Assembly (NCBI RefSeq): GCF_008693105.1 | Contig: NZ_VXKK01000034.1 | Location: 1 to 64,000 of the forward strand | Direction: 5' to 3' | Source of the DNA: Corynebacterium flavescens | GTDB lineage: Bacteria; Actinomycetota; Actinomycetes; Mycobacteriales; Mycobacteriaceae | Length of the DNA: 64,000 nt | In this document: positions 1 to 9,248 of the stretch, one piece after another | Numbering within the stretch: the first letter of the stretch is position 1 | How the letters are laid out: every line of letters begins with the position of its first letter | The notes under the pieces: generated by a model | Databases searched by the model: none | Seen by the model: the letters and a program-made list of their open reading frames with translations, nothing else | Told to the model about the DNA's origin: nothing | Translations under genes and position numbers: made by a program

Positions 1-34
1 GGCCTAAAACGCGGTATTGGCCGGCTTTCGGGCG

Positions 35-59
35 TTTATATTCCGTCAGGGAATATAAA
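35..59. repeat. Perfect 10-bp inverted repeat
   Basis: Arms TTTATATTCC (35-44) and GGAATATAAA (50-59) surround a 5-nt loop. The AT-rich palindrome sits in GC-rich surroundings, downstream of the tRNA-Val terminator on the minus strand. It could be an operator or part of a promoter for a gene to the left of the window. No function can be assigned. Confidence 0.55.
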
Positions 60-149
60 ACCGGCATTTATACATACTTACCAGTGCAAAGAGCAAAATC
101 CAGACACACTTCCTGCTCCTTAGCCCTCGATTGTCGTGGGATAGCGAAA

Positions 150-182
150 GACCCCACTTCCACAGAGTGTGAAAATGGGGTC
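150..182 (-). terminator. Terminator hairpin downstream of tRNA-Val
   Basis: Read on the minus strand, GACCCCA pairs with TGGGGTC at the base and the stem continues through TTTCACA/TGTGGAA-like bases with a short loop, followed by TTT. It lies 5 nt beyond the encoded CCA end of the tRNA and is the likely end of the tRNA transcript. Confidence 0.7.
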
Positions 183-187
183 TGACC

Positions 188-263
188 TGGTGCGGCCTGA
201 GGGGATCGAACCCCCGACCTATTGGGTGTAAACCAATTGCTCTTCCAGCTGAGCTAAAGCCGC
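188..263 (-). tRNA. tRNA-Val (anticodon TAC)
   Basis: A full cloverleaf can be drawn on the minus strand. The acceptor stem is GCGGCTT/AGGCCGC, the anticodon stem ATTGG/CCAAT encloses the loop TTTACAC with anticodon TAC, the T arm contains GGTTCGATCC, and CCA is encoded. It decodes GUA and, by wobble, other valine codons. Confidence 0.95.
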
Positions 264-324
264 ATGGTGCTTGAGCACTTGCAATAGATTAGCCCAAGCA
301 CTTTCGGTTCAACAAACCCGCAGG

Positions 325-723
325 TTATTTCTTACTATTGCCGCGTGAAACAAGGCAGGAACCCTGCCAATCACCGAGGCGTTCGGCCTTGGTTTGGACG
401 AGTCCGGCTAGCTGAGCAGATTCACTGATTTCTCCCGGATCGACAGTTCCGGAGGTTCCGGCGCCTGGGGTAAGTAGCCAGAGACGTCCGGTGTGGGAAA
501 GCGGGCGAGAAGCGTCGACGAGGCCATCAACCAGGTCGCCATCCCCGTCACGCCACCAGAGGAGAACGGCGTCACAGAGCTCATCAGTCTCTTCGTCGAG
601 GAAATCCTCACCGAGCACTGCCTCAACGTTTTCCGAAATCGCGGTGTCGCAATCCTCGTCCCAACCAAGTTCCAGAGCGATTTGCCCTTTCGTTATTCCG
701 AGCTTGCTGGCAGCATCCGCCAC
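325..723 (-). CDS. DUF3052 family protein
   Basis: This 132-residue acidic soluble protein resembles the actinobacterial DUF3052 family, whose members commonly lie divergently beside aceE (for example near Rv2241 in Mycobacterium tuberculosis). No enzymatic motif is visible; the conserved feel comes from the N-terminal KLGITKGQIALELGW stretch and the acidic middle region. The GTG start at 723 has GGAAGGACA about 8 nt upstream. It is divergent from aceE with a shared 258-bp promoter region. The function is unknown; the recurrent pairing with pyruvate dehydrogenase E1 may mean a regulatory or accessory role, but that is inference. Confidence 0.8.
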   Translation of the reverse strand: MADAASKLGITKGQIALELGWDEDCDTAISENVEAVLGEDFLDEETDELCDAVLLWWRDGDGDLVDGLVDASRPLSHTGRLWLLTPGAGTSGTVDPGEISESAQLAGLVQTKAERLGDWQGSCLVSRGNSKK

Positions 724-981
724 TATCAGTGTCCTTCCAAAGTCAGTGAGATCCCCGCGGTTGACGGGGCTTCAATACATGCAGTTTAACGCGGGGCCAC
801 AATCTTTTCCCGCTATTGCTCCATAATCGCCACAAAATTGCACCACAACCGGCTGCTGATTTTTGCTCAGCATCACAGCTAGCGGGGCTAGTGACCGCTT
901 AGCCCCTCCAACATGCATATCAAATATGCCTACGCGTATCCTTGATGGAAATCTGTGTCTACCCATATTTAGGAGGTTTCA

Positions 982-3738
982 ATGGCCGACCAAGATGCCG
1001 TGAAGGGCGACTCCAATTTTCCGCTCATTCGTGATGGCGTCGCGTCGTACCTATACGACAACGACCCCGAGGAGACTCGCGAGTGGATGGACTCCCTCGA
1101 CGGGCTTCTTGATTCGTCTGACCCGGACCGCGCGCGCTATCTCATGCTGCGCCTGCTTGAGCGCGCTACCGCTAAGCGCGTTCCGCTGCCTTCGCTGACT
1201 TCAACGGACTTTGTTAACACCATCCCCACCACCATGGAACCAGAGTTCCCCGGTGATGAGGAACTGGAAAAGCGCTACCGCCGCTGGATCCGCTGGAATG
1301 CGGCCATCATGGTGCACCGCAGCCAGCGCCCCGGCATCGGCGTCGGCGGCCACATTTCTACTTATGCTGGTGCAGCGCCGCTCTATGAGGTCGGCCTGAA
1401 CCACTTCTTCAAGGGCAAAGATGATCCCTCAGGCGGAGACCAGGTCTTTTTCCAAGGCCACGCCTCCCCCGGCATGTACGCGCGCGCCTTCATGGAAGGC
1501 CGCCTATCTGAGTATGACCTTGACGGCTTCCGTCAGGAAGTTTCTCGCGGTAAGGGCGAGGGCCTTCCCTCCTACCCCCACCCACGGCTTATGCCCTGGT
1601 TCTGGGAGTTCCCCACCGTTTCCATGGGCATCGGCCCCATGAATGCTATCTACCAGGCACGTTTCAACAAGTACCTAGAGACTCGCGGCATCAAGGACAC
1701 CTCACAGCAGCACGTGTGGGCCTTCCTCGGTGACGGCGAGATGGATGAGCCGGAGTCACGCGGTTTGCTGCAGACCGCTGCGCTCTACGAGCTCGACAAC
1801 CTCACCTTCGTCATCAACTGCAACCTGCAGCGCCTCGACGGTCCTGTTCGCGGTAACACGCAGATCATCCAGGAGCTCGAGTCCTTCTTCCGTGGTGCCG
1901 GTTGGAACGTCATCAAGGTGATCTGGGGCCGCGCTTGGGATGCTCTGCTGGCCAAGGACCAAGAGGGCGCCCTGGTCAACATCATGAACACCACCTCGGA
2001 TGGTGACTACCAGACCTTCAAGGCCAATGACGGCGCTTATGTGCGCAAGCACTTCTTCGGCCGTGACGAGCGCACCCTCAAGCTAGTTGAGGATCTCACC
2101 GATGACGAGATCTGGGCACTTCGCCGCGGTGGCCACGACTACCGCAAGGTGTATGCAGCGTATGCCAAGGCTCTGGAGAACAAGGGCACCGGCAAGCCCA
2201 CCGTCATTCTGGCGCTCACGGTCAAGGGCTACGGGTTGGGCCACAACTTCGAGGGCCGCAATGCCACGCACCAGATGAAGAAGCTGACGCTCGAGGATCT
2301 CAAGCTCTTCCGCGATAAGCAGGGTATTCCGGTCTCCGATGAGGTCTTGGAGAAGGATCCTTATCTTCCTCCTTACTACCACCCCGGTATGGACGCGCCC
2401 GAGATCAAGTACATGCTGGAGCGCCGTAGCGAGCTCGGCGGTTTCTTGCCAGAGCGCCGTGCGAAGTACACCCACCTGCACGCACCGAAGTTGGACAAGC
2501 TGCGCTCGGTCCGCAAGGGTTCGGGCAAGCAGAAGGTAGCCACCACCATGGCTCTCGTGCGCACCTTCAAGGAGCTCCTGCGTGACAAGGAGCTAGGCAA
2601 GCGCATCGTTCCGATCATCCCGGATGAGGCACGTACCTTCGGTATGGACTCGTGGTTCCCCACCCTCAAGATTTGGAACCCGCGCGGTCAGAACTACGTC
2701 CCGGTCGATCATGACCTGATGCTCTCCTACCGCGAGGCCACCGACGGCCAAATCATGCACGAGGGTATCTCCGAGGCTGGTGCCACCGCTTCCTTCACTG
2801 CGGCTGCTACCTCTTATGCCACGCAGGGCGAGCCGATGATTCCGCTCTACATCTTCTACTCGATGTTTGGTTTCCAGCGCACCGGTGACTCCTTCTGGGC
2901 TGCCGGAGACCAGCTGGCACGTGGCTTCATCATCGGCGCCACCGCCGGCCGCACCACCCTTACCGGTGAGGGTCTCCAGCACATGGACGGACACTCCCCC
3001 GTCCTGGCATCGACCAACCCGGCGGTTATCACCTACGACCCGGCCTTTGGTTACGAGATTGCTCACTTGGTCACCCGTGGCATCGACCGCATGTACGGCG
3101 AAGAGGACGAGGCAGTCATGTACTACCTTACGGTCTACAACGAGCCGATCTCGCAGCCGGCGGAGCCCGAGGATCTCGATGTTGAGGGCCTGCACAAGGG
3201 TATTTACCACTTCAACACTGCGGAGAAGGGTTCCTTGCCCGCCAACATTCTGGCCTCCGGCGTGGGCGTCAACCAGGCGCTCATTGCTCAGGAGATCCTG
3301 GCCGAGCAGTTCGATGTCAAGGCATCGGTATTCTCCGTAACTTCGTGGGTTGAGCTCGCTCGTGACGGTGCACGCCGCAACAAGGAGGCCCTGCAGCAGG
3401 GCGTTCAGCCCACCGAGGCTTTCGCCACTACCCAGCTCAAGGGATTCGAAGGCCCCTTCGTAGGCGTCTCCGATTTCACCACCGAGCTCCAGGAGCAGAT
3501 TCGCCCCTACGTTCCGGGCACCTACATCACACTGGGCGCGGATGGCTTCGGCTTCTCCGATACCCGCGAGGGTGCGCGCCGCTTCTTCAACAATGACGCA
3601 GTCTCCATCGTCGTCGGCGTCCTTGAGGGCCTTGCCCGCGAGGGCAAGATTGAGCAGTCCGTGGTCGAGGAAGCCGCCAAGCACTTCCACCTCGATGATC
3701 CAACCAAGGCTGAAGCCAGCACCGAGGTCGAAGACTAG
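982..3738 (+). CDS. aceE: Pyruvate dehydrogenase E1 component, homodimeric
   Basis: The protein decarboxylates pyruvate with thiamine diphosphate and passes the acetyl group to the E2 lipoyl domains, linking glycolysis to the TCA cycle. At 918 residues it has the length of the single-chain AceE type rather than the alpha/beta type. The thiamine diphosphate motif [10 protein letters not shown] lies near residue 250, with the closing NCN near 279. A strong AGGAGGT ribosome site lies just before the ATG. It is monocistronic: no E2 or E3 gene follows, as usual in corynebacteria, and a strong hairpin terminator stands 34 nt downstream. The 258-bp upstream region shared with the DUF3052 gene holds the promoter; I could not place a regulator site there with confidence. 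Confidence 0.97.
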   Translation: MADQDAVKGDSNFPLIRDGVASYLYDNDPEETREWMDSLDGLLDSSDPDRARYLMLRLLERATAKRVPLPSLTSTDFVNTIPTTMEPEFPGDEELEKRYRRWIRWNAAIMVHRSQRPGIGVGGHISTYAGAAPLYEVGLNHFFKGKDDPSGGDQVFFQGHASPGMYARAFMEGRLSEYDLDGFRQEVSRGKGEGLPSYPHPRLMPWFWEFPTVSMGIGPMNAIYQARFNKYLETRGIKDTSQQHVWAFLGDGEMDEPESRGLLQTAALYELDNLTFVINCNLQRLDGPVRGNTQIIQELESFFRGAGWNVIKVIWGRAWDALLAKDQEGALVNIMNTTSDGDYQTFKANDGAYVRKHFFGRDERTLKLVEDLTDDEIWALRRGGHDYRKVYAAYAKALENKGTGKPTVILALTVKGYGLGHNFEGRNATHQMKKLTLEDLKLFRDKQGIPVSDEVLEKDPYLPPYYHPGMDAPEIKYMLERRSELGGFLPERRAKYTHLHAPKLDKLRSVRKGSGKQKVATTMALVRTFKELLRDKELGKRIVPIIPDEARTFGMDSWFPTLKIWNPRGQNYVPVDHDLMLSYREATDGQIMHEGISEAGATASFTAAATSYATQGEPMIPLYIFYSMFGFQRTGDSFWAAGDQLARGFIIGATAGRTTLTGEGLQHMDGHSPVLASTNPAVITYDPAFGYEIAHLVTRGIDRMYGEEDEAVMYYLTVYNEPISQPAEPEDLDVEGLHKGIYHFNTAEKGSLPANILASGVGVNQALIAQEILAEQFDVKASVFSVTSWVELARDGARRNKEALQQGVQPTEAFATTQLKGFEGPFVGVSDFTTELQEQIRPYVPGTYITLGADGFGFSDTREGARRFFNNDAVSIVVGVLEGLAREGKIEQSVVEEAAKHFHLDDPTKAEASTEVED

Positions 3739-3771
3739 ATTCCGTTAAGGCTTTATCGCCCGCGCTTTCTT

Positions 3772-3825
3772 AAAACGCAAGGCCCCGGGACAGAGTGATC
3801 GCTCTGTCCCGGGGCCTTGCGTTTT
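3772..3825 (+). terminator. Strong intrinsic terminator after aceE
   Basis: A perfect stem of more than 20 bp (AAAACGCAAGGCCCCGGGA... and its complement) is closed by a tiny loop and followed by a T-run. Because the stem begins with AAAA and ends with TTTTT it could act in both directions, but only aceE reads into it. Confidence 0.95.
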
Positions 3826-3893
3826 TCCTCCCAGGCAGGAGACCCTGCTTGGCGAAGCCGCCCCAACACTTAGGTGGGCTTTCACACAGGGAC

Positions 3894-3923
3894 GTGACAA
3901 AGTTCAATAGGTTGAACTATGCT
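3894..3923 (+). promoter_or_regulatory. MntR-type operator inside the mnt promoter
   Basis: The perfect palindrome AGTTCAATAGGTTGAACT lies at 3901-3918. It closely matches the site I recall for MntR of Corynebacterium glutamicum, TGTTCAATGCGTTGAACA. A plausible -35 box GTGACA (3894-3899) and -10 box TATGCT (3918-3923) are 18 nt apart, so the operator fills the spacer, the expected place for repression. The transport operon starts 49 nt downstream. Confidence 0.75.
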
Positions 3924-3972
3924 ACTTAGGGTCTACAAACATTTGTTTCATTTCACTGAAAGGTAAGGATCA

Positions 3973-4941
3973 ATGCACCTCAAAAGATCCCTGTTCCGCT
4001 CTCTCACTGTCTCCATTGCCACAGTAGGAATGGCGGCTTCTCTCGCTGCCTGCTCTTCCAATGGATCGGACACCTCTGGAAGCGAAACTGCAGCAAGCGA
4101 AGACAAGGCGCTCGTCATCACCACCTTCACGGTGCTCGATGACATGGCAGAAAACGTCGCCGGAGACCACCTGCGCGTGGAATCCATCACCAAGCCGGGT
4201 GCAGAAATCCACGACTACGAGCCAACCCCGAGTGACCTGAAGGAAGCAACGAAGGCACAGCTCATCCTCAACAACGGCCTGGGCTTGGAGCGCTGGTTCG
4301 AGAAGTTCACCGCCGATTCTGACGCCACTCGCGTCGACCTCTCCGAGGGAGTGACTCCCATCGACATCAGCGAAGGCGAGTACAGCGGCAAGCCCAACCC
4401 CCACGCGTGGATGTCCCCTGAGAACGGTCAGATCTACGTCGACAACATCGTCAAGGCCTTCAGCGAGCTCGACCCCGCTAACGCCGATGACTACCGCGCC
4501 AACGGTGAGGCATACAAGGAGAAGCTCGGAGACGTAGCCAACACCCTGGACCGTGAGCTTTCTGGACTTCCCCAGCAGCAGCGCACCCTGGTCAGCTGTG
4601 AAGGTGCTTTCTCCTACCTAGCGCGTGATGCCAAGCTCAACGAGCTCTACCTCTGGCCGGTTAACGCCGAGTCCGAAGGTACGCCGCAGCAGATCGCCGC
4701 TCTCCAGGACAAGGTCTCCGAGAGCAAGGTTCCTACCGTATTCTGTGAGTCCACCGTCAACACGAAGGCCATGGAGCAGGTTGCTGAGGCTACCGGCGCC
4801 ACCTTCAACACTGATGCGGATCACCTCCTTTACGTAGACTCGCTCTCTGATACCGACGGCCCCGTTCCTACCTATCTCGACCTCCTTACCCACGATGCCG
4901 ACACCATCATCGCCGGCCTCACAGCGAAGAAGCAGGACTAG
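3973..4941 (+). CDS. mntA: Manganese ABC transporter, substrate-binding lipoprotein
   Basis: The 322-residue protein belongs to the ZnuA/TroA/PsaA cluster A-I of metal-binding proteins. Its signal peptide ends in the lipobox LAAC with the lipidated cysteine at residue 27. The four expected ligands are visible: His80 (IHDYEP), His144 (NPHAW), Glu210 (CEGAFSYL) and Asp289 (YVDS). Glutamate in the third position is the manganese/iron pattern of PsaA; zinc-specific members carry histidine there. There is no His-rich loop of the ZnuA kind. It is the first gene of an operon with the ATPase and permease, preceded by an MntR-type palindrome, so manganese is the likely substrate. Confidence 0.88.
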   Translation: MHLKRSLFRSLTVSIATVGMAASLAACSSNGSDTSGSETAASEDKALVITTFTVLDDMAENVAGDHLRVESITKPGAEIHDYEPTPSDLKEATKAQLILNNGLGLERWFEKFTADSDATRVDLSEGVTPIDISEGEYSGKPNPHAWMSPENGQIYVDNIVKAFSELDPANADDYRANGEAYKEKLGDVANTLDRELSGLPQQQRTLVSCEGAFSYLARDAKLNELYLWPVNAESEGTPQQIAALQDKVSESKVPTVFCESTVNTKAMEQVAEATGATFNTDADHLLYVDSLSDTDGPVPTYLDLLTHDADTIIAGLTAKKQD

Positions 4942-4947
4942 CAACTC

Positions 4948-5700
4948 GTGTTAGAACAAAACTATGGCATCAAAGTGAAAGACCTGAACGTGTCTTACGG
5001 GGCCGTTCGGGCCCTTCACGATGTCAATCTCCGCCTCCCAGCCGGACGTATCTGCGGTCTTGTGGGCATGAACGGCGCCGGAAAGTCAACGCTTTTCTCC
5101 GCGCTCATGGGAGTCAATCACGTTGATGGTGGAGAAGTAACATTCCTTGGCACCTCTGCTAAGGAGGCTCGGGATTCGGGCCTCATTGGCTATGTGCCGC
5201 AGCATGACGGTATCGATACCGCCTTTCCTCTTAGCGTCCACGATGTAGTCATGATGGGCCGTTACGGTTACCAGAACTGGCTGCGTATTCCGCGCAAAGA
5301 GGACAAGGAAGCCGTAGCCGGGGCACTCGAGCGCGTCGAGCTCACTCACCTGGCGCATCGCCAAATTGGTGCGCTTTCCGGCGGGCAGCGCAAGCGCGTC
5401 TTCGTCGCCCGTGCTCTCGCCCAGCACGCTCGAGTGTTGTTGCTTGATGAGCCTTTTGCTGGCGTCGACAAGCGCAGCGAGGCCATGATCGTGGAGCTCT
5501 TGCATGAGCTGGCCGCCGAAGGGGTAACTATTTTGGTTGCCACGCACGATCTACACGCTTTGCCGAAGCTATGTGCGGAATCCATCCTCCTTAACCGGAC
5601 GGTAATTTTGCACGATGTCACCAGCGAGGTACTCAAGCCGGAGAACTTGGCGCTTGCTTTCGACCTCAGCGTTGGACGCGCCACGGAGGTAATGGATTAA
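4948..5700 (+). CDS. mntB: Manganese ABC transporter, ATP-binding protein
   Basis: This 250-residue ABC ATPase powers import by the metal transporter. It has Walker A GMNGAGKST near residues 40-48, the signature LSGGQRKR near 143 and Walker B VLLLDEPFAG. The GTG start lies 7 nt after the stop of the binding protein gene, and its own stop directly abuts the ATG of the permease, so the three genes are translationally linked. Letters follow the usual binding protein/ATPase/permease order and may differ between species. Confidence 0.9.
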   Translation: MLEQNYGIKVKDLNVSYGAVRALHDVNLRLPAGRICGLVGMNGAGKSTLFSALMGVNHVDGGEVTFLGTSAKEARDSGLIGYVPQHDGIDTAFPLSVHDVVMMGRYGYQNWLRIPRKEDKEAVAGALERVELTHLAHRQIGALSGGQRKRVFVARALAQHARVLLLDEPFAGVDKRSEAMIVELLHELAAEGVTILVATHDLHALPKLCAESILLNRTVILHDVTSEVLKPENLALAFDLSVGRATEVMD

Positions 5701-6561
5701 ATGGATTTTGTCTCAATTTTTATAGAACCTTGGCAGTACGCTTTCATGCAACGCGGACTCACGGTCGGTTTGACCACCGCGATTGTCTGCGGCGTGATCA
5801 GCTGCTGGCTCATCCTCATCGGCTGGTCACTGTTGGGGGATGCAATCTCCCACGCAGTGCTTCCCGGAGTGGTTTTGTCCTATATTTTTGGTGTCCCTTT
5901 CACCATCGGCGCTCTCGTCTTCGCGGCGATAGCTGTTTCCCTGATTGGAGGGATGCGTTCGGGAAAGCTGGTCAAGGAAGACGCGGCCATCGGCATCGTG
6001 TTCACCACGCTCTTTGCGCTCGGTACGGTGCTGATATCTGTAACCCCTAGCCAGACGGACCTCAACCACATTCTCTTCGGCAACCTACTGGGCATCACCA
6101 GTGGGGATCTGTGGCAGGTGCTCGTCCTAGGCGCAATCACCTTAGTGGTTATCTTGCTCAAGCGGCGTGACCTCACCCTCTTCGCTTTCGATCCTGTACA
6201 CGCCCGCTCGATCGGGCTCTCCCCGCGTTCGCTGAGCGCTTTACTGCTCGGCGCACTCGCGGTGACGGTGGTCATTTCTTTCCAAGCTGTCGGCGTCATC
6301 CTCGTCGTGGCAATGCTCATCACTCCGGGCGCCACCGCGCGTCTGCTCACCGATAGCATTTGGAAGATGATGTGGCTCTCTCCGCTCATCGCCTGCCTGT
6401 GCGTCGCCACCGGTATCATTCTGAGCTACGTCTTCGATACCTCTTCAGGTGGCATGATCGGCGTCGTCCTCGGCGTAGTCTTCGCCATTGTCTACCTCTT
6501 TAGCCCGCAGGGCGTTATCTCTAACGTCATGCAGCGCCGCAAGGCAATGGCCAAGCTTTAG
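5701..6561 (+). CDS. mntC: Manganese ABC transporter, permease (ABC-3 family)
   Basis: This 286-residue integral membrane protein has about eight hydrophobic segments and the fold of ABC-3 metal permeases, including the LLGDAISHAVLPGV region that contacts the ATPase and the later GVILVVAMLITPGATA helix. The ATG follows the preceding stop codon with no gap. Only one permease gene is present; some corynebacterial mnt operons have two, so this one probably acts as a homodimer. Confidence 0.9.
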   Translation: MDFVSIFIEPWQYAFMQRGLTVGLTTAIVCGVISCWLILIGWSLLGDAISHAVLPGVVLSYIFGVPFTIGALVFAAIAVSLIGGMRSGKLVKEDAAIGIVFTTLFALGTVLISVTPSQTDLNHILFGNLLGITSGDLWQVLVLGAITLVVILLKRRDLTLFAFDPVHARSIGLSPRSLSALLLGALAVTVVISFQAVGVILVVAMLITPGATARLLTDSIWKMMWLSPLIACLCVATGIILSYVFDTSSGGMIGVVLGVVFAIVYLFSPQGVISNVMQRRKAMAKL

Positions 6562-6587
6562 ATTCTGGCACCTGCCGGCCCTTTTAC

Positions 6588-6630
6588 TTAATCGGCGTCG
6601 CTGCGATTACTTACCAGCGGCGCCGATTAA
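6588..6630. terminator. Convergent stem-loop between mntC and the hydrolase gene
   Basis: Arms 6588-6603 and 6615-6630 (TTAATCGGCGTCGCTG and its near-complement) give a 16-bp stem with one G-U pair. It spans the stop codon of the minus-strand hydrolase and lies 27 nt past mntC. Neither side has a good T-run, so it is a weakly supported shared terminator. Confidence 0.5.
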
Positions 6631-7635
6631 GCGATCTAGAGCCTCATTGACCGCCTCTGGTTCCTCCAGGATCAGCATATGACCTGCACCATTTACTTCA
6701 CACAAAGCCGCAGCAGGCCACTTGTGTGCAATCACCTCGGATTGACTCAGCGGCGTCACCACGTCGAGTGAGCCCACGAGAATATCGCCCGATATACCTT
6801 GCAGCCTTGCAGTGGCCGCATACTCAGAATGCTCCAGTAGATCGTCGAAGAAACCAGTATAACTCGACAGCGGCGTATCCAGCAGCATTGCCCCGTGAAA
6901 GCGGAGTTTCTCCATCTGTGGAAAGCCCTCCAGCGCCACTGCTAGGGCCGGAACCGCCAGCCGTGCTAGTTCATAACGAATACCGTCAGCCCGGCGCGGC
7001 TTACGCAGGCACGCGCGGTACACGGCGCGCAGTGTCCGCGATTGCAGCACCTGAGCCACGCCCTTGGCCGCGAAGCGCCGCATCGAAGTGGCCAATAGCA
7101 GCGCAGAGTCAATGCGCTCATACAACTCTTGCGGCGCTCGCCGGATGAGGTTCAGCGCCACCATTCCTCCTAAGGAGTGCCCCACCACCACTATCCGGCC
7201 GGTGGGCAGGCGCTGGGACACCACCGCGAGAACGTCATCAGCGGCCGCCTCTACCGTGCACTGCTCGGGTGCTACGGGGGCGGATTGTCCGTGACCCCGG
7301 ACGTCGACAAGCAGGCAACGCGCCTGCGGAAAACGTGCACGCACGTGCGCCACCTGTGCGTAGAAGCTCTCGGAAGACAAAGAGTAACCGTGGATAAAAA
7401 GCACGGTTTGCTCTGCGGATTCTGGGCCCGCCTCAAACCATGCGATGCGCACCCCTTCGTTATCCACGAAGCCGGTAGCGCTGAGCTGGGTGAGCCCTAG
7501 CTCGGTTCGGTGATCGTGCAGGTTAGCAGTGATAGTGCGTGAAGCAGCCCTCGTCCTAGGGCGCAGGCGCTCGCCCCAGCTGCGGCCGACCGCGCCGAGA
7601 CCAGACAGAACGCGCGAGTGTTTCCTCAAAGCCAT
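6607..7635 (-). CDS. Alpha/beta-hydrolase
   Basis: This 342-residue serine hydrolase has the nucleophile motif GHSLGG with Ser154, an upstream LVDVRGHGQSAP loop typical of alpha/beta-hydrolases, acid Asp291 (GSLDVVTP) and His319 (GAGHM). The substrate is unknown; it may be a lipase or thioesterase. The N-terminal 40 residues are basic and not part of the fold. I prefer the ATG at 7635 because longer starts would run into the divergent acyl carrier protein gene. That neighbour and a HAD phosphatase suggest lipid or acyl metabolism, an inference only. Confidence 0.8.
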   Translation of the reverse strand: MALRKHSRVLSGLGAVGRSWGERLRPRTRAASRTITANLHDHRTELGLTQLSATGFVDNEGVRIAWFEAGPESAEQTVLFIHGYSLSSESFYAQVAHVRARFPQARCLLVDVRGHGQSAPVAPEQCTVEAAADDVLAVVSQRLPTGRIVVVGHSLGGMVALNLIRRAPQELYERIDSALLLATSMRRFAAKGVAQVLQSRTLRAVYRACLRKPRRADGIRYELARLAVPALAVALEGFPQMEKLRFHGAMLLDTPLSSYTGFFDDLLEHSEYAATARLQGISGDILVGSLDVVTPLSQSEVIAHKWPAAALCEVNGAGHMLILEEPEAVNEALDRLIGAAGK

Positions 7636-7662
7636 AGCGCCATCAATACTAGACTCGGGTTC

Positions 7663-7962
7663 ATGTCTAATGACTTCAGCGCCCAACTCCAAGCTCGTTT
7701 TCAGGGCGCACAGCCCCGCAACGATTCCCCCGAGCCTTCCGATGTCTATGGAAAGCTGACGCAGCTCATCAGCAAGGTGACGGGAATTACAGAGGGGCTG
7801 GAGCGCGATGCCCGCTTTGAGGATCTCGGTGTGGCATCCCTGGACTTCATCGAACTCACCGTGCGTGCTGAGGATGAGTTCAAGGTACGTTTGGAAGAGG
7901 AGACGATGGCGGAGATTTCCACCATCGGCGAACTAGTCAACTATGTGGAGGAACACCAGTGA
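7663..7962 (+). CDS. Acyl carrier protein, free-standing
   Basis: This 99-residue protein has a C-terminal acyl carrier domain. The phosphopantetheine site is Ser59 in DLGVASLDFIEL; the usual DSL motif reads ASL here, with the serine kept. The N-terminal 25 residues are a hydrophilic tail. Corynebacteria make fatty acids with a multidomain FAS-I, so a separate carrier must serve something else; AcpM-like roles in acyl transfer are possible. The stop overlaps the GTG start of the HAD phosphatase by 4 nt, so the two are co-translated. The start at 7663 avoids an unlikely N-terminal extension. Confidence 0.88.
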   Translation: MSNDFSAQLQARFQGAQPRNDSPEPSDVYGKLTQLISKVTGITEGLERDARFEDLGVASLDFIELTVRAEDEFKVRLEEETMAEISTIGELVNYVEEHQ

Positions 7963-8741
7963 TTTCTTACCTGTCTGACATGGACGGCGTCCTCATCAAA
8001 GAGGGAGAGATGATTCCCGGAGCGGATAAGTTTATCCAGACCCTCTACAACAATGACATCGAATTCATGGTCTTAACCAATAACTCCATGTCCACGCCGC
8101 GCGATCTGGCCGCCCGGCTGCGCAACACCGGGCTCAACATTCCTCCAGAACGTATTTGGACCTCTGCCAAGGCCACCGCCACCTTCTTGTCCACCCAAGA
8201 CAAAGAGGGCACGGCCTTCGTCGTTGGTGAGTCGGGACTGACCACCGCCATGCACGAGGAGGGCTGGATCCTCAGCGATAACAACGCCGAGTTCGTCGTG
8301 CTCGGGGAAACTCGTACTTATTCTTTCGAGGCGATCACCACCGCCATCAACCTGATTCGCGGGGGCGCGCGCTTCATTGCTACCAACCCGGATGTCACGG
8401 GGCCTGCACCTCATGGTGTCTTGCCTGCCACTGGTGCGGTAGCCGCGCTCATAACGGCCGCCACCAACCGCGAGCCCTACTACGTGGGCAAGCCCAATCC
8501 TGTCATGATGCGCTCGGCGCTGAACAATATCGGTGCGCACTCGGAGGACACGGTCATGATCGGGGACCGTATGGACACCGACGTCAAGGCAGGGATTGAG
8601 GCCGGCATGAAGACCATCTTGGTGCGGACCGGCATCAGTGATGAAAAAGAAATCGCGCGCTACCCTTATCGCCCCTCCACCGTTGTGGAGTCCGTAGCTG
8701 AGCTTCCAGAGCGCATCTACGATCCTTTCGAGCAGGATTAG
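7959..8741 (+). CDS. HAD-superfamily phosphatase, NagD-like (class IIA)
   Basis: This 260-residue hydrolase has motif I SDMDGVL (nucleophile Asp7, acid/base Asp9), motif II LTNNS, the GKPNP lysine motif III and motif IV GDRMDTDVKAG. That order and the C2a-type cap between motifs II and III place it with NagD and p-nitrophenyl phosphatases. Likely substrates are small phosphorylated metabolites. The GTG start overlaps the acyl carrier protein stop codon by 4 nt. Confidence 0.9.
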   Translation: MISYLSDMDGVLIKEGEMIPGADKFIQTLYNNDIEFMVLTNNSMSTPRDLAARLRNTGLNIPPERIWTSAKATATFLSTQDKEGTAFVVGESGLTTAMHEEGWILSDNNAEFVVLGETRTYSFEAITTAINLIRGGARFIATNPDVTGPAPHGVLPATGAVAALITAATNREPYYVGKPNPVMMRSALNNIGAHSEDTVMIGDRMDTDVKAGIEAGMKTILVRTGISDEKEIARYPYRPSTVVESVAELPERIYDPFEQD

Positions 8742-8744
8742 AAG

Positions 8745-9248
8745 CTAGGCCTGGCGCAACGCCGCCGAGAAGCCGTGGGTGCGGGCCAACTCCCCCACCG
8801 CGCTCTCTAGCGAGCTAAGCTCCTGGGCAGTTCCGGTAAGCACCTGGTGGCAGCCGAGCCCCGCTGCAGAGGTAGAGGCAGCCTCTCCTGCTTGGCTGCT
8901 CGATGAGCAGCCTCGGGGCTTTCCAGCAGCCAAAGACTCGAGGCTGGGGCGATCCCTGAACCAGCGCGTGCACCACTGTGCACTGAGCGGATCCTCTCCT
9001 GGAACGATGAACTCGGATTCACTGCGCAAACACTCATACATTGCTTCCTCAATAGCTGGGCGCAGGGTGCGAGGCATTCCGGATATGACAAGTACACCCG
9101 TGAGCACGGGGCCGGAATTGTGGTTGGGCCAAGCGTGGACGGGCGAAACAGACACCGGCTGCGGGTGGTTTCCAGGCTGCGTCGGCGCAGTGGCGGTGCA
9201 GGTACCAGAAACTTCCTTGACCGGTGCGGTATGAACGCGGAAATCCAT
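8745..9248 (-). CDS. Hypothetical protein, unknown family
   Basis: I do not recognise this 167-residue protein. The start at 9248 is chosen because AAGGAG lies 10 nt upstream; a much longer reading is open but lacks a good start. It has a proline-rich N-terminal third (about residues 15-45), then a conserved-looking VLVISGMPRTLRPAIEEAMYEC segment, a WCTRWF motif and a helical C-terminus. No signal peptide or membrane helix is evident. It is convergent with the HAD phosphatase, 3 nt apart. Confidence 0.6.
   Translation of the reverse strand: MDFRVHTAPVKEVSGTCTATAPTQPGNHPQPVSVSPVHAWPNHNSGPVLTGVLVISGMPRTLRPAIEEAMYECLRSESEFIVPGEDPLSAQWCTRWFRDRPSLESLAAGKPRGCSSSSQAGEAASTSAAGLGCHQVLTGTAQELSSLESAVGELARTHGFSAALRQA

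Noticed and set aside
2593..3690. Long open reading on the minus strand inside aceE
   Set aside because: It mirrors the aceE codons in a GC-rich gene; it has no ribosome site or recognisable product.
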